From assembly GCF_030053425.1 (NCBI RefSeq), contig NZ_JASGBI010000001.1, forward strand, positions 2,426,001 to 2,490,000: a stretch of DNA of 64,000 nucleotides. Reading direction: 5' to 3'. Each line of letters begins with the position of its first letter. Position 1 is the stretch's first letter. Origin of the DNA: Lysobacter stagni. Its GTDB lineage: Bacteria > Pseudomonadota > Gammaproteobacteria > Xanthomonadales > Xanthomonadaceae. Below, one piece after another: positions 1 through 9,864 of the stretch. Made by a program: the position numbers and the translations under genes. The notes beneath the pieces are model-generated. The model did not search any database and was not told the origin of the DNA. It saw nothing but the letters and a program-made list of their open reading frames with translations.

Positions 1-338
1 CACGTCTGTTCGCCGTCGACCAGTTCGAGGATCGCGGTGGGTGCCTCCTCGACGTTCATCTCCCCCGGCTGCCATTCCAGCAGGCGCGCGAATCCGTGCT
101 TGATCATCGGGCCGCGGCCAGCGAACTGTGGAAACACGACCGGAATGCCGCCACGGATCGCGCCGCCGGCGCTGCGGCTGGCGTTCGGGCTCAGGTACAG
201 GCGCTCGCGATCGGGCGAAGTCTTCCACGACAGCACCTGCGCGCCGTGCAGGCTGACTTCCGCGCTGGCGCCGTCGGATCGGACCAGACGCAGGCACGGG
301 CGATCGTCGCGTGTGAACGGCTCGATGGAATGCGTCAT
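1..338 (-). CDS. D-hexose-6-phosphate mutarotase-like protein (5' part, runs off the window)
   Basis: The reverse strand from an ATG at 338 reads MTHSIEPFTRDDRPCLRL and continues through VSLHGAQVLSW, a GGIRGGIPVVFPQF stretch and HGFARLLEW before leaving the window after about 112 residues. This is the N-terminal half of the YeaD/galactose-mutarotase-like fold, which interconverts alpha and beta anomers of hexose 6-phosphates in the cytoplasm. The catalytic His and Glu of the C-terminal half lie outside the window. The tRNA-Pro gene lies upstream on the same strand with a terminator between, so the two are probably separate units. Family assignment is by motif recognition. Confidence 0.8.
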   Translation of the reverse strand, partial: MTHSIEPFTRDDRPCLRLVRSDGASAEVSLHGAQVLSWKTSPDRERLYLSPNASRSAGGAIRGGIPVVFPQFAGRGPMIKHGFARLLEWQPGEMNVEEAPTAILELVDGEQT

Positions 339-401
339 GGGCGGGCCAGGGAGAATGCCAGCGCCGATCTTGCCCGATGCCGCGTGCCGTGCGGCATCCG
401 G

Positions 402-432
402 AAACGAAAAACGCCGGCAGGGCCGGCGTTGT
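402..432 (-). terminator. Rho-independent terminator after tRNA-Pro
   Basis: A perfect 9-bp stem (AACGCCGGC at 410-418, GCCGGCGTT at 422-430) with a 3-nt loop. Read on the minus strand it is followed by a T-rich run (TTTTTCGTTTC), so it should end transcription of the tRNA gene at 466-542 before the mutarotase gene. Confidence 0.8.
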
Positions 433-465
433 TTCTGTGTCAGCCTTCCGGCGCGATGCGGAAGT

Positions 466-542
466 TGGTCGGGGAGACAGGATTTGAACCTGCGACTTCT
501 ACGTCCCGAACGTAGCGCTCTACCAGGCTGAGCTACACCCCG
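466..542 (-). tRNA. tRNA-Pro (anticodon CGG)
   Basis: The reverse complement folds as a 77-nt cloverleaf with encoded CCA (466-468). It starts CGGGGTG, has the D-arm AGCTCAGCCTGGTAGAGC, an anticodon stem CTACG/CGTAG around loop TTCGGGA (anticodon CGG, reading CCG), and a T-arm containing GGTTCAAATCC. The acceptor stem has one T-T mismatch. CCG is a heavily used proline codon in this high-GC genome. Confidence 0.95.
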
Positions 543-723
543 ACTGCTGAGCCGCAAATTCTAGTCAGTTGCCCCATCGCGAGGCAAGGGGTCCGATGCA
601 ATTTCCTTCAGCCGGCGCCCGGATCGCTGGGGGAAACCGGGGCACAGCCGCTAAACTGTGGCGGTTTTCCGCTCGTTCCGCCCCGTACCGGCCGCCCGCG
701 GCCCGACGTCACTGGAGTTCCGC

Positions 724-2106
724 TTGATCAAGCCGCGCACCCCGCCCGGGGTCATGGAGCTGTTGCCTCCTGACCAGATCGCCTTCCAGCGCATGCTGGA
801 CACGATCCGCCGCAATTTCGAACGCTTCGGCTTCCTGCCGGTGGAAACGCCGGTGATGGAGCTGTCGGAAGTGCTGCTGACCAAATCGGGCGGCGAAACC
901 GAGCGGCAGGTCTATTTCGTTCAGTCCACCGGCGCGCTGGAGAAATCCGGCGAGGGCATGCCGGAGCTGGCGCTGCGCTTCGACCTCACCGTGCCGCTGG
1001 CGCGTTACGTGGCCGAACACGAGCACGAACTCGCGTTCCCGTTCCGTCGCTACCAGATGCAGCGCGTGTACCGCGGCGAGCGCGCCCAGCGCGGCCGCTT
1101 CCGCGAGTTCTACCAGTGCGACATCGACGTGATCGGCAAGGACGCGCTGAGCGTGCGCTTCGATGCCGAACTGCCGGCGGTGATCCACGCGGTCTTCTCC
1201 GAGCTCGACATCGGCGCGTTCACCATCCAGCTCAACAACCGCAAGCTCATGCGCGGCTTCTTCGAAGCGCAGGGCGTGGCCGATGGAGAGCTGCAGGCGC
1301 TGGTGCTGCGCGAGGTCGACAAGCTCGACAAGCGCGGCGAGGACTACGTGCGCGAGACGCTGACCGGCGAAGGCTTCAACCTGCCGGCCGAGGGCGTGGA
1401 GAAGATCCTCGACTTCGTGAAGGTGCGCTCGACCTCGCACGCCGACGCGATGGCGAAGCTGGACGCGCTGGGCGAGGGCAGCCAGTCGCTGCGCGAAGGC
1501 GTCGCCGAACTGCGCGAGGTGCTGGAACTGGTGCGCGCCCTGGGCGTGCCGGAGGCGAACTACGCGCTCAACTTCTCCATCGCGCGCGGGCTGGACTACT
1601 ACACCGGCACCGTCTACGAGACCACGCTCAACGACTACCCGCAGATCGGTTCGATCTGCTCGGGCGGCCGCTACGAGAACCTGGCCAGCCACTACACCAA
1701 GTCGAAGCTGCCCGGCGTGGGCATCTCGATCGGCCTGACGCGCCTGTTCTGGCAGCTGCGCGAGGCCGGCCTGCTGGGCAAGGCCACCGGCAGCACCGTG
1801 CAGGCGATGGTCGCGCTGATGGATGGCGAATCGCTGCCCGACGCGCTGGACATCGCACGCCGCCTGCGCTCGGCCGGCATCAACACCGAAATGCAGATGG
1901 AAGCGCGCAAGATCGGCAAGCAGTTCCAGTACGCCTCGCGCGCCGGCATCCGGTTCGTGGTGCTGACCGGCGAGGACGAACGTGCGCGCGGCGTGGTGGC
2001 GGTCAAGGACCTGCTGCGGGAAGAACAGTTCGAAGTCGCGCGCGACGAGCTGGCCAGCACGCTGCGTGTAGAACTCGAACAGGCGCAGGCGCTCGCGGGC
2101 CGCTGA
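724..2106 (+). CDS. hisS: Histidyl-tRNA synthetase
   Basis: Class II aminoacyl-tRNA synthetase that charges tRNA-His. Motif 2 ([21 protein letters not shown]), the histidine-A signature ([13 protein letters not shown]) and motif 3 ([12 protein letters not shown]) are all visible, followed by the C-terminal anticodon-binding domain. The frame is open from a GTG at 658, but I chose the TTG at 724 because it gives [15 protein letters not shown], the usual HisS N-terminus, and has GGAG seven bases upstream. The product is 460 residues, slightly longer than E. coli HisS. It precedes an ammonia-lyase gene and the his operon on the same strand, so most histidine-related functions sit together. Confidence 0.95.
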   Translation: MIKPRTPPGVMELLPPDQIAFQRMLDTIRRNFERFGFLPVETPVMELSEVLLTKSGGETERQVYFVQSTGALEKSGEGMPELALRFDLTVPLARYVAEHEHELAFPFRRYQMQRVYRGERAQRGRFREFYQCDIDVIGKDALSVRFDAELPAVIHAVFSELDIGAFTIQLNNRKLMRGFFEAQGVADGELQALVLREVDKLDKRGEDYVRETLTGEGFNLPAEGVEKILDFVKVRSTSHADAMAKLDALGEGSQSLREGVAELREVLELVRALGVPEANYALNFSIARGLDYYTGTVYETTLNDYPQIGSICSGGRYENLASHYTKSKLPGVGISIGLTRLFWQLREAGLLGKATGSTVQAMVALMDGESLPDALDIARRLRSAGINTEMQMEARKIGKQFQYASRAGIRFVVLTGEDERARGVVAVKDLLREEQFEVARDELASTLRVELEQAQALAGR

Positions 2107-2164
2107 GCCTGCAGCGCTGCTGTTTCCGTCTGATCCGCGACCGAACTGACCGGACAACCGATAC

Positions 2165-4051
2165 ATGAAACCGATCCGACTCGATGGCCGCTCGCTGACG
2201 CGCGCGCAACTGGTGGACGTGGCCTATGGCGCGCACGTCCAACTGGACGGCGACCAGCTGCCTGCCGTGGCCCGTGCGGCCGAATTCCTCGCCGACCAGG
2301 TCCGCCGCGAGGAGCCGATCTACGGCGTCTCGACCGGCTTCGGCAGCAATGCCGACCGCCTGCTGGGCAACCACCACCTGCGCGACGAACTGCCGGGTGC
2401 GGTGCGCTCCGGGCAGACGCTGCACGAGGAACTGCAGCGCAATCTCATCGTGACCCATGCGGTCTGCGTGGGCGAGCCCTTCGCCCAGGAAGTGGTGCGC
2501 GCGATGCTGTGCATCCGCATCAACACGCTGATGCGCGGACATTCGGGCATTCGCGTGGAGACGCTGCAGGCGCTCACCGCGATGCTCAACGCCGGCATCG
2601 TGCCGGTGGTGCCGCAGCTGGGTTCGGTCGGTGCGTCGGGTGACCTCGCGCCGTTGTCGCACCTGGCCATCGTGCTGCTTGGCGGCGGTGAGGCGTTCCA
2701 CCAGGGCGAGCGGATGCCGGGCGCCGAAGCGCTGCGTCGCGCCGGCCTGGCGCCGGTCACGCTGTCGTACAAGGAAGGCCTGGCGCTCAACAACGGCACC
2801 GCACAGATGCTGGCGTGCGGCGTGCTCGCGCTGGATCGCCTGGAGGACCTGCTGGACACCGCGGACCTTGCCGCCGCGATGACCATCGACGCCTTCGCCG
2901 GCCGCCTGGGCGCGTTCGCCGAGGAAGTGCACGCGCTGCGCCCGCATCCGGGCCAGGTGCACAGCGCCGCCAACCTGCGCATCCTGCTGGAAGGGTCGAC
3001 GCTGGCCGATATTCCGTACCATCTCGTGCCGCGCTTCCGCGCATGGCAGCCGGGCAGCTGGGATACCCCCGAGGCGCAGGCACTGCGCTTCGACATCGGC
3101 TGGGATTGGGTGCCGATGTCGCAGCGTCATGGTCGCGAGAAGTTCTATCTGCGTTTCCGTCCGTTCCGCGGCGGCAAGAAGCACCAGCCGCAGGACAGTT
3201 ACTCGCTGCGCTGCATTCCGCAGGTGCATGGCGCCGTGCGCGATGCCGTCGCGCAGGCCGCACGCGTGCTGGATATCGAACTCAACGCGCTTACCGACAA
3301 TCCCATCGTGTTCCCCGATGCGCGCAAGGCGCACGTCGAGGAGCAGGTGATCTCCGCCGGCCACTTCCACGGCATGCCGCTGGCGCTGGCGATGAGCTAC
3401 GTGAAGGCGGCCATCCCGGTGCTGGCGAGCATCTCCGAACGCCGCCTCAACAAGCTGGTCGATCCGGCCACGAACGATGGCCTGCCTGCGTTCCTGATCG
3501 GCAACGAGGATTCCACCGAGTCGGGCCACATGATCGTGCAGTACACCGCCGCGGCCATCGTCAACGACCTGGCCAGTCGCGCGCATCCGGCTTCGGTGTA
3601 TTCCATTCCGACCAGCGCCAACGCGGAAGACCACGTCTCGATGGGCGCGAACGAAGCGCGTCACGTGCTGGCGATGGCGGACGATCTGGGCAAGGTGATC
3701 GCGCTGGAGCTGTACACCGCCGCGCAGGCGCTGGACCTGCGACGCGACATGATCAACGCCGCGCGCGATCTGGCCGAACGAAGCGATGCGCACGCGCTCG
3801 CTTCGAAGGTGCAGGGCGGCCCGCAACCGGGCACGCTGGAATACGACGCCTTCCTCGATGAAGTCGAGGGCCTGCGCAGCGAGCTGGCGTCGGCGGCCGA
3901 GTTCCAGCCGGGTCGTGCGGTGGCCGCTGCGCACGCGGCGATCCGCGAATCCATTCCGTTCCTCGACCGCGATCGTGCGCTCGACGGCGAGGTCGCCATG
4001 GCGGTGCGCCTGGTGCGCGAAGGCACCATCCTGGGCGCCGCACGGCGGTGA
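2165..4051 (+). CDS. Histidine ammonia-lyase-like aromatic amino acid lyase, long form
   Basis: Member of the HAL/PAL family, which uses the self-made MIO cofactor to remove ammonia from histidine, tyrosine or phenylalanine. The MIO triad Ala-Ser-Gly is at residues 157-159 in GSVGASGDLAPLSHL. The selectivity region reads LQRNLIVTHAV, with the His seen in histidine lyases rather than the FL or HH of phenylalanine and tyrosine lyases, so histidine is the likeliest substrate (inference). Length is 628 residues against about 510 for HutH. About 60 extra residues, rich in Trp, Arg and Phe, lie near 280-340 just before the conserved YSLRCIPQ motif, and more lie near the C-terminus. No other hut genes are nearby. 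Confidence 0.8.
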   Translation: MKPIRLDGRSLTRAQLVDVAYGAHVQLDGDQLPAVARAAEFLADQVRREEPIYGVSTGFGSNADRLLGNHHLRDELPGAVRSGQTLHEELQRNLIVTHAVCVGEPFAQEVVRAMLCIRINTLMRGHSGIRVETLQALTAMLNAGIVPVVPQLGSVGASGDLAPLSHLAIVLLGGGEAFHQGERMPGAEALRRAGLAPVTLSYKEGLALNNGTAQMLACGVLALDRLEDLLDTADLAAAMTIDAFAGRLGAFAEEVHALRPHPGQVHSAANLRILLEGSTLADIPYHLVPRFRAWQPGSWDTPEAQALRFDIGWDWVPMSQRHGREKFYLRFRPFRGGKKHQPQDSYSLRCIPQVHGAVRDAVAQAARVLDIELNALTDNPIVFPDARKAHVEEQVISAGHFHGMPLALAMSYVKAAIPVLASISERRLNKLVDPATNDGLPAFLIGNEDSTESGHMIVQYTAAAIVNDLASRAHPASVYSIPTSANAEDHVSMGANEARHVLAMADDLGKVIALELYTAAQALDLRRDMINAARDLAERSDAHALASKVQGGPQPGTLEYDAFLDEVEGLRSELASAAEFQPGRAVAAAHAAIRESIPFLDRDRALDGEVAMAVRLVREGTILGAARR

Positions 4052-4058
4052 GGTGCAC

Positions 4059-4085
4059 GGTGGTTCCGCAGGTTGCGGAACCACC
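4059..4085. terminator. Strong hairpin after the ammonia-lyase gene
   Basis: A perfect 12-bp stem (GGTGGTTCCGCA at 4059-4070, TGCGGAACCACC at 4074-4085) with a GGT loop, eight bases after the stop codon. There is no T-run, so it may be a 3'-end stabiliser or an inefficient terminator. The rest of 4086-4455 shows no convincing gene. Confidence 0.5.
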
Positions 4086-4459
4086 GATCCGGATCGGACT
4101 GCGCTCCGGCCTGTGAGACGCCCTGATCGGATCGCCGCTTGAGTGGTGGAGAAGGCCGGACGGAATCGGCGCCGGAACACGGCATTCGATCGCCCCCTGA
4201 AGCCCTCGATGCACCGCGGCGCGGTGCGGACAGCAGAGATCCCACGTTCCAGTGGATGTCGCGCAGCCGGCATTCACTGCGCGCCGCTGTGCGCGAGAAC
4301 CACCAGCCGGCGCGTTCACCAGCTCCCGCAGCCTTGCGCCAGCGGCCGGGCAAGGGGCGGTCGCCGAGGCGCGGCCCTGTCAGTTCCGCGCTGAAGGGCG
4401 AGCGTGAACACCTGATTCAGGTTCCCGACTGCTCCCGGGCTACCGGGCGCCTGCCCGGA

Positions 4460-4489
4460 TTGACGGCGCGCGGACAACTCAGGTCTAAT
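4460..4489 (+). promoter_or_regulatory. Predicted sigma70 promoter of the his operon
   Basis: A -35 hexamer TTGACG (4460-4465) and a -10 hexamer TCTAAT (4484-4489), each one mismatch from consensus, are separated by 18 bp. Transcription would start near 4496-4498, about 20 nt before the first gene. The -10 box lies inside the palindrome at 4483-4514. Confidence 0.65.
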
Positions 4490-4514
4490 GTATTAACGCG
4501 TTAATACATTAGAC
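4483..4514. promoter_or_regulatory. 32-bp perfect palindrome, candidate operator of the TrpR-family regulator
   Basis: Positions 4483-4514 are a perfect inverted repeat centred on ACGCGT, with half-site GTCTAATGTATTAACG. It covers the predicted -10 box and start site and ends three bases before the ATG of the regulator gene, leaving no room for a Shine-Dalgarno sequence. TrpR-family repressors bind palindromes over promoters, so autoregulation of the his operon is the simplest reading (inference). Confidence 0.7.
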
Positions 4515-4517
4515 ACC

Positions 4518-4844
4518 ATGAAGCGACGTCCCCTGGAAACCGAGCGGAGCGAGGCGAACCTGGCCTTCCTGGCCTCGGCGCTGCTGAGCCTGCGCACGGC
4601 CGAGGAGGTGCAGGCGTTCCTCGCGGACCTGTGCACCCCGGCCGAACTGGAAGCCATGGGCGACCGCTGGCGCGTGGTGCCGCTGCTCCAGGAAGGCGTG
4701 CCTTACCGCGAGATCCACGACCGCACGCAGGTCAGCGTCACCACCATCGGCCGTGTCGCCCGCACCCTGGAACGGGGTGAAGGCGGCTACCGCCTCGCGG
4801 CGGCTCGTCTGGCCGCCCCCGAATCCTCCGAGTCCCCCGCATGA
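4518..4844 (+). CDS. TrpR/YerC-family transcriptional regulator heading the his operon
   Basis: 108-residue helical protein of the Trp repressor/YerC family. The family core is clear: [23 protein letters not shown], then [20 protein letters not shown], then the helix-turn-helix [20 protein letters not shown]. TrpR senses tryptophan; a homologue controlling and preceding histidine biosynthesis genes more plausibly senses histidine (inference from position). The next ATG is well inside the conserved core, so this start is needed even though no ribosome binding site is visible; the mRNA may have a very short leader. It overlaps hisG by ATGA (4841-4844), so it is translationally coupled to the operon it probably controls. 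Confidence 0.85.
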   Translation: MKRRPLETERSEANLAFLASALLSLRTAEEVQAFLADLCTPAELEAMGDRWRVVPLLQEGVPYREIHDRTQVSVTTIGRVARTLERGEGGYRLAAARLAAPESSESPA

Positions 4845-5755
4845 GCCCGACCCCGAACACGCCGGTCCGCGACCGGCTGCGCATCGCCATCCAGAAGTCC
4901 GGCCGCCTGGCCGAACCCGCCCGCGCGCTGCTGGCCTCCTGCGGACTGAGCTGGCGCGAGAGCCGCGACCGCCTGTTCTGCTACGGCGAAAGCCTGCCCA
5001 TCGACCTGCTGCTGGTGCGCGACGACGACATCCCCGGCCTCATCGCCGACGGCGTGTGCGACCTGGGCATCGTCGGCCGCAACGTGCTGGAAGAGCAGGG
5101 CAGCGAACGCGCCAGCCTGGATCGTGCACCGGCCTTCCGCGAATACCGCGCGCTCGGTTTCGGCGGTTGCCGTCTGGACATCGCCGTGCCCGACGGCTGG
5201 GACTGGCAAGGTCCGCAGCAGCTGGACGGCAAGCGCATCGCCACCAGCTATCCGGCATTGCTGTCGCGCTGGTTGAAGGCGCAGAACGTGGACGCGCAGG
5301 TGGTGCTGCTGTCGGGCTCGGTGGAAATCGCGCCGCGCCTGGGGCAGGCCGAAGCGATCTGCGACCTGGTATCCAGCGGTGCCACGCTCTCGGCGAACCA
5401 GCTCAAGCCGGTGACCACGCTGCTGCAGAGCGAAGCGGTGCTGGCCGGCCCGGCCGACGCACTCGACGCCACGCGCGGTGAACTGGCCGACCTGCTGCAG
5501 CGCCGCCTCGATGGCGCGCTGCGCATCCGTCACAGCAAGCTGCTGCTGTTCCAGGCGTCGCGCCGCGTGCTGCCGGATCTGCTGCCGCTGTTGCCCGACG
5601 CCGAAACCCCGACCGTCATGCGCCTGGACGACGGCGACGACCTGGCGTTGCAGGCGCTCTGCCACGGCGCCGTGACGTGGCAACGCCTGGAGGAACTCAA
5701 GCGCGCCGGTGCGCGTGGACTGATGGTGCTGCCTGTGGAGGGCATGCTGGCATGA
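4841..5755 (+). CDS. hisG: ATP phosphoribosyltransferase, long form
   Basis: First committed enzyme of histidine synthesis: joins ATP and PRPP. The protein begins [20 protein letters not shown] and contains [18 protein letters not shown], the PRPP-binding loop region. At 304 residues it is the long HisG type with a C-terminal ACT-like domain that allows histidine feedback inhibition without HisZ. It overlaps the regulator gene by 4 nt and hisD by 4 nt, typical of tight coupling in this operon. Confidence 0.95.
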   Translation: MSPTPNTPVRDRLRIAIQKSGRLAEPARALLASCGLSWRESRDRLFCYGESLPIDLLLVRDDDIPGLIADGVCDLGIVGRNVLEEQGSERASLDRAPAFREYRALGFGGCRLDIAVPDGWDWQGPQQLDGKRIATSYPALLSRWLKAQNVDAQVVLLSGSVEIAPRLGQAEAICDLVSSGATLSANQLKPVTTLLQSEAVLAGPADALDATRGELADLLQRRLDGALRIRHSKLLLFQASRRVLPDLLPLLPDAETPTVMRLDDGDDLALQALCHGAVTWQRLEELKRAGARGLMVLPVEGMLA

Positions 5756-7083
5756 GCGCAGTAACCACCGAAACCACGCTGATGCGCCGTGTCGACTGGG
5801 GCGCGCTCGATGCCGCAGCGCAGGCACGTCTGCTGCGCCGCCCCGCGCAGATCGCATCCAGCACCACGTCCGCCGCGGTCGCCGCGATCATCGCGGAAGT
5901 GCGCGAAAACGGCGACGCCGCATTGCGCGCGTTCGGCGCGCGTTTCGACGGCGTCGACATCGAGGACTTCCGCGTCTGCGAAGACGAGTTCCGCAACGCC
6001 GTCGAGCAACTGCCCCGCACACTGCGCGACGCCATCGACGAAGCCGCCGAACGCATCGCCGAATTCCACCGCGCAGGCATGCTCGCGCCGTATCACGTGG
6101 ATACCGCGCCCGGTGTGCGTTGCGAACGCGTGCTGCGCCCGATCCGGCGCGTGGGTCTGTATGTGCCTGCCGGGTCGGCACCACTGCCTTCCACGGCATT
6201 GATGCTGGGTGTTCCAGCGCGACTGGCCGGTTGTACCGACGTCGTGTTGTGCACGCCGCCGCGCCGCGACGGCAGTGCCGATCCCGCGGTGCTGTATGCC
6301 GCCTCGCGCTGTGGCATCACGCAGGTGTTCAAGGCTGGCGGCGCGCAGGCGATCGCCGCCATGGCGTATGGCACCGAACGCATGCCGCGTTGCGACAAGT
6401 TGTTTGGCCCGGGCAACGCCTACGTGACCGAAGCCAAACGGCAGGTCGCGATGGACAGCGAGGGCGCCGCCATCGACATGCCCGCGGGCCCGTCCGAAGT
6501 GCTGGTCATCGCCGATGGTGGTGCCAACCCGGCTTTCGTCGCGGCGGACCTGCTCTCGCAGGCCGAACACGGCCCGGACTCGCAGGTGATCCTGCTCAGC
6601 GACGACGACGCGCTGCTCGATGCCGTGGCCGGTGAACTCGCGCTGCAGCTGGAAGCATTGCCGCGTGCGGACATCGCGCGCAAGGCGCTGCAGGCGTCCA
6701 GCGCGATCCGCGTGGCCTCGCTGGAGCAGGCGATGCACATCAGCAACCGCTACGCGCCCGAACATCTGATCCTGGCGTTGCGCGATGCACGCGCGTGGCT
6801 GCCGGGCGTGCAGGCCGCCGGCTCGGTGTTCCTCGGCGACTGGGCGCCGGAAGCATTGGGCGACTACTGCAGCGGCACCAATCATGTGTTGCCCACCAGC
6901 GGCGCGGCGCGCTTCAGCGGCGGGCTCAATGTGTCCAGCTTCCAGGTCGCGATCACCGTGCAGGAAGTGCAGCCGCGCGGCATCCAGGCCATCGGCCCCT
7001 GCGCAGTCGAACTCGCGCGCGCCGAAGGGCTGGACGCGCATCTTCAGGCGGTGGCGCTACGGCTGAAGGCGGTGGTCGCATGA
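5752..7083 (+). CDS. hisD: Histidinol dehydrogenase
   Basis: Zinc enzyme that oxidises histidinol to histidine in two NAD-dependent steps, the end of the pathway. Visible family features are [28 protein letters not shown], the zinc ligand region [24 protein letters not shown] and the C-terminal LDAHLQAV histidine. The frame is open further upstream, but the ATG at 5752 overlaps the hisG stop as ATGA and gives a normal 443-residue protein. A 4-nt overlap links it to hisC. Confidence 0.95.
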   Translation: MSAVTTETTLMRRVDWGALDAAAQARLLRRPAQIASSTTSAAVAAIIAEVRENGDAALRAFGARFDGVDIEDFRVCEDEFRNAVEQLPRTLRDAIDEAAERIAEFHRAGMLAPYHVDTAPGVRCERVLRPIRRVGLYVPAGSAPLPSTALMLGVPARLAGCTDVVLCTPPRRDGSADPAVLYAASRCGITQVFKAGGAQAIAAMAYGTERMPRCDKLFGPGNAYVTEAKRQVAMDSEGAAIDMPAGPSEVLVIADGGANPAFVAADLLSQAEHGPDSQVILLSDDDALLDAVAGELALQLEALPRADIARKALQASSAIRVASLEQAMHISNRYAPEHLILALRDARAWLPGVQAAGSVFLGDWAPEALGDYCSGTNHVLPTSGAARFSGGLNVSSFQVAITVQEVQPRGIQAIGPCAVELARAEGLDAHLQAVALRLKAVVA

Positions 7084-8186
7084 GCGCCATGCTCGACAGC
7101 ACCGCACCACCGTCCGGTCCGCTGACGCTGCTGCGCGAGGACCTGCGCGATTTCGGAGGGTACCGTTCGGCGCGCAGCGAGCGCTTGCAGGGACGCATCT
7201 GGCTCAACGCCAACGAATCGCCGTGGGCGAATCCTGCCGATGCCGACGGTGCGTTGCGGCGCTATCCCGATCCACAACCGCAGGCGCTGCGTGAAGCCCT
7301 TGCTGCGTTGTACGGCTGCACGCCGGAACAGTTGCTCGTCGGGCGCGGCAGCGACGAGGGCATCGATCTTCTCGTGCGTGCCGTGTGCCGCCCGGGCGGT
7401 GACGCCATCGTCGTCAGCACGCCGACCTTCGGCATGTACGCCGTCAGTGCACGCCTGCACGGCACGCGCGTCATCGATGTGCCGCTGCGCGAGGCGGATG
7501 GCGCATGGCAATGCGATCTGGCCGCCATCGGCGACGTCGCACTGGAGCAAGGGGCGCGCATCGTCTTCCTGTGCTCGCCCGGCAACCCGACCGGTGCGCT
7601 GATCCCGCTCGATGGTATCGCCGCACTCGCGTCGCGGCTGGAAGGTCGCGCGCTGCTCGTGGTGGACGAGGCCTATCTCGAGTACGCACTGGCCCCGTCC
7701 GCGCTGACGCTGATGCAGTCGCATCGCAATGTCGTGGTGCTGCGAACGCTGTCCAAGGCGCATGCGCTCGCCGCGGCGCGCATCGGAAGCGTGATCGCCG
7801 ATGCCGAACTGATCGAAGCGCTGCGTCGCTGCCAGGCACCGTATCCGTTGCCTTCCGCCTGCGTGGACGAAGCGTTCCGCGCACTGGCCGCGGATGCGGT
7901 CGCAACCACCCGTGCCCGCGTGGCCACCGTGCGCGACGAGCGTGAGTCGCTGTGGCGGGCGCTTGGCGGACTCCCCGGCGTACGTCGCGCATACCCGTCC
8001 ACGGCCAACTTCGTGCTCGTCCGGTTCGAGGATGCGCAGGACGCATTCGAGCGCCTGCTCGCTGCCGGCGTGGTCGTGCGCGACATGCGCGCCGCGCGCG
8101 GGCTGGGCGATGCGCTGCGCATCAGCATCGGTACCCCGGAGCAGAACACTGCCGTCCTGTCGGCATTGTCGGGAGGCCGCGCATGA
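7080..8186 (+). CDS. hisC: Histidinol-phosphate aminotransferase
   Basis: PLP enzyme converting imidazole acetol phosphate to histidinol phosphate. Fold type I motifs are clear: [17 protein letters not shown] N-terminus, [18 protein letters not shown], the Schiff-base lysine in [16 protein letters not shown], and [10 protein letters not shown] near the end. The start at 7080 overlaps the hisD stop (ATGA) and gives 368 residues. The gene overlaps hisB in the same way. Confidence 0.95.
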   Translation: MSAMLDSTAPPSGPLTLLREDLRDFGGYRSARSERLQGRIWLNANESPWANPADADGALRRYPDPQPQALREALAALYGCTPEQLLVGRGSDEGIDLLVRAVCRPGGDAIVVSTPTFGMYAVSARLHGTRVIDVPLREADGAWQCDLAAIGDVALEQGARIVFLCSPGNPTGALIPLDGIAALASRLEGRALLVVDEAYLEYALAPSALTLMQSHRNVVVLRTLSKAHALAAARIGSVIADAELIEALRRCQAPYPLPSACVDEAFRALAADAVATTRARVATVRDERESLWRALGGLPGVRRAYPSTANFVLVRFEDAQDAFERLLAAGVVVRDMRAARGLGDALRISIGTPEQNTAVLSALSGGRA

Positions 8187-9262
8187 GCGCCACGCCCATC
8201 CTGTTCGTCGACCGCGACGGCACGCTCATCGAGGAGCCGTCCGACTTCCAGATCGACCGCTTCGACAAGCTGCGCTTCGTGGCGGGCGTGATCCCGGCAA
8301 TGCTGCGTCTGCGCGATGCGGGCTACCAGTTCGTCATGGTGACCAACCAGGACGGCCTGGGTACCGATTCCTTTCCGCAAGCCGACTTCGATGGCCCGCA
8401 CCGATTGATGATGCAGGTGTTCGAAAGCCAGGGCATCGCGTTCCGGGATGTGCTCATCGACGCCAGCCTGCCGGCCGACAACGCGCCCACGCGCAAGCCG
8501 GGTGTCGGATTGGCGTTGCCGTTGATGCGCGATCGCAGCATCGACTGGTCGCGCTCGGCCATGGTGGGCGACCGCGAGACCGACAATGCCTTCGCGCGCA
8601 ATCTGGGCATCCGCGCGTTCCAGTTGCGTACCGAGCAGTTCGGCGGCGAGTGGGACTGGAGCGGCATCGCGCATGCGCTGGCCGACGCGCCGCGTGTCGC
8701 GAAGGTCACCCGCAACACACGCGAAACGCGCATCGAGGTCGCCATCGACCTCGATCGCGCCACTGACCCGCGAGTGGCCACGGGGCTGGGCTTCTTCGAC
8801 CATATGCTGGAGCAGATCGGCAAGCACGGTGGTTTCGCACTGGAGCTTCGTTGCGAAGGCGACCTGCACATCGACGAGCACCACACGGTGGAAGACAGCG
8901 CGCTGGCCCTGGGTCAGGCGCTGCGCGAGGCGCTGGGCAACAAGCGTGGCATCGGGCGCTATGGGTTCACCTTGCCGATGGACGAATCGCTGGCGAGTGC
9001 GGCCCTGGATTTCTCCGGGCGGCCGTACCTGGTGTTCGATGGTGGATTCACGCGCGAACGCGTGGGCGACCTGCCGACGGAGCTGGTGCCGCATTTCTTC
9101 CGTTCGCTGTGCGAGAGCGCCGGACTCAATCTCAATCTGCGCGTGCAGGGCGAGAACGACCACCACAAGGTCGAGGCCTGTTTCAAGGCGGTCGCACGTG
9201 CGTTGCGCCAGGCAGTGAAACGAGAGGGCAGCGATCTGCCCAGCACCAAGGGAACGCTGTAG
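8183..9262 (+). CDS. hisB: Bifunctional histidinol-phosphatase / imidazoleglycerol-phosphate dehydratase
   Basis: Two-domain HisNB as in gammaproteobacteria. Residues about 1-165 are a HAD phosphatase ([12 protein letters not shown] nucleophile motif, VTNQDG, then KPGVG). Residues about 170-359 are the dehydratase, with [14 protein letters not shown] and [17 protein letters not shown] carrying the manganese-binding histidines and a second FFRSL...[11 protein letters not shown] set. It catalyses steps 6 and 8 of the pathway. Product 359 residues; the ATG at 8183 overlaps hisC by ATGA. Confidence 0.95.
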   Translation: MSATPILFVDRDGTLIEEPSDFQIDRFDKLRFVAGVIPAMLRLRDAGYQFVMVTNQDGLGTDSFPQADFDGPHRLMMQVFESQGIAFRDVLIDASLPADNAPTRKPGVGLALPLMRDRSIDWSRSAMVGDRETDNAFARNLGIRAFQLRTEQFGGEWDWSGIAHALADAPRVAKVTRNTRETRIEVAIDLDRATDPRVATGLGFFDHMLEQIGKHGGFALELRCEGDLHIDEHHTVEDSALALGQALREALGNKRGIGRYGFTLPMDESLASAALDFSGRPYLVFDGGFTRERVGDLPTELVPHFFRSLCESAGLNLNLRVQGENDHHKVEACFKAVARALRQAVKREGSDLPSTKGTL

Positions 9263-9864
9263 TGGCCGACGTCGTTCTCATCGACTGGGGCGGTGGAAAC
9301 ATCGGCTCCGTACGCTACGCGCTGGACCGCATCGGCGCGCGCGCGGTGCTCAGCGCGAACGCCGACACCATCGCCAACGCACCGCGCGTGATCCTGCCGG
9401 GCGTGGGCGCGGCGCCGCCAGCGATGGCGCGCCTGCACGGGCTGGACCTGGTGGACACCCTGCGCAACCTCCAGGCGCCGCTGCTCGGCATCTGCCTGGG
9501 CATGCAGTTGCTGTACGAGTCCAGCGACGAAGGCGATGTGGAATGCCTGGGCCTGCTGCGCGGTCGCGTGTCGAAGCTTGCATCGGCGCCGGGGCTGCGC
9601 GTGCCGCACATGGGATGGAATCGCCTGAGCCCGGTGGTCGATTCGCCGCTGCTGGCAGGCATCGATGCCGGGGCGTGGGCGTACTTCGTGCACGGATTCG
9701 TCGCCCCGCAGACCGAAGACACCCTGGCCAGCACGGACCACGGTATGCGATTCACCGCCGTGGCGGCGCGCGGGCGCTGCTTCGGTGCGCAGTTCCACCC
9801 GGAGCGTTCGGCTGCGATCGGCCAGCGCCTGCTCACCAATTTCCTGGCGATGGAGGCCGCATGA
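9262..9864 (+). CDS. hisH: Imidazole glycerol phosphate synthase, glutaminase subunit
   Basis: Class I glutamine amidotransferase that feeds ammonia to HisF. The nucleophile elbow LLGICLGMQLLYE carries the catalytic Cys, and AQFHPERS carries the His and Glu. GTG start at 9262 shares one base with the hisB TAG stop and gives [16 protein letters not shown], the usual N-terminus, and a normal 200-residue product. It overlaps hisA by ATGA. Confidence 0.93.
   Translation: MADVVLIDWGGGNIGSVRYALDRIGARAVLSANADTIANAPRVILPGVGAAPPAMARLHGLDLVDTLRNLQAPLLGICLGMQLLYESSDEGDVECLGLLRGRVSKLASAPGLRVPHMGWNRLSPVVDSPLLAGIDAGAWAYFVHGFVAPQTEDTLASTDHGMRFTAVAARGRCFGAQFHPERSAAIGQRLLTNFLAMEAA

Noticed and set aside
658..724. 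GTG at 658 as the hisS start
   Set aside because: Adds 22 residues not expected in HisS and lacks a ribosome site; the TTG at 724 has GGAG upstream and gives the usual MIKPRTPPG start.
709..4273. Minus-strand frames opposite hisS and the ammonia-lyase gene
   Set aside because: Antisense shadows of well-supported genes.
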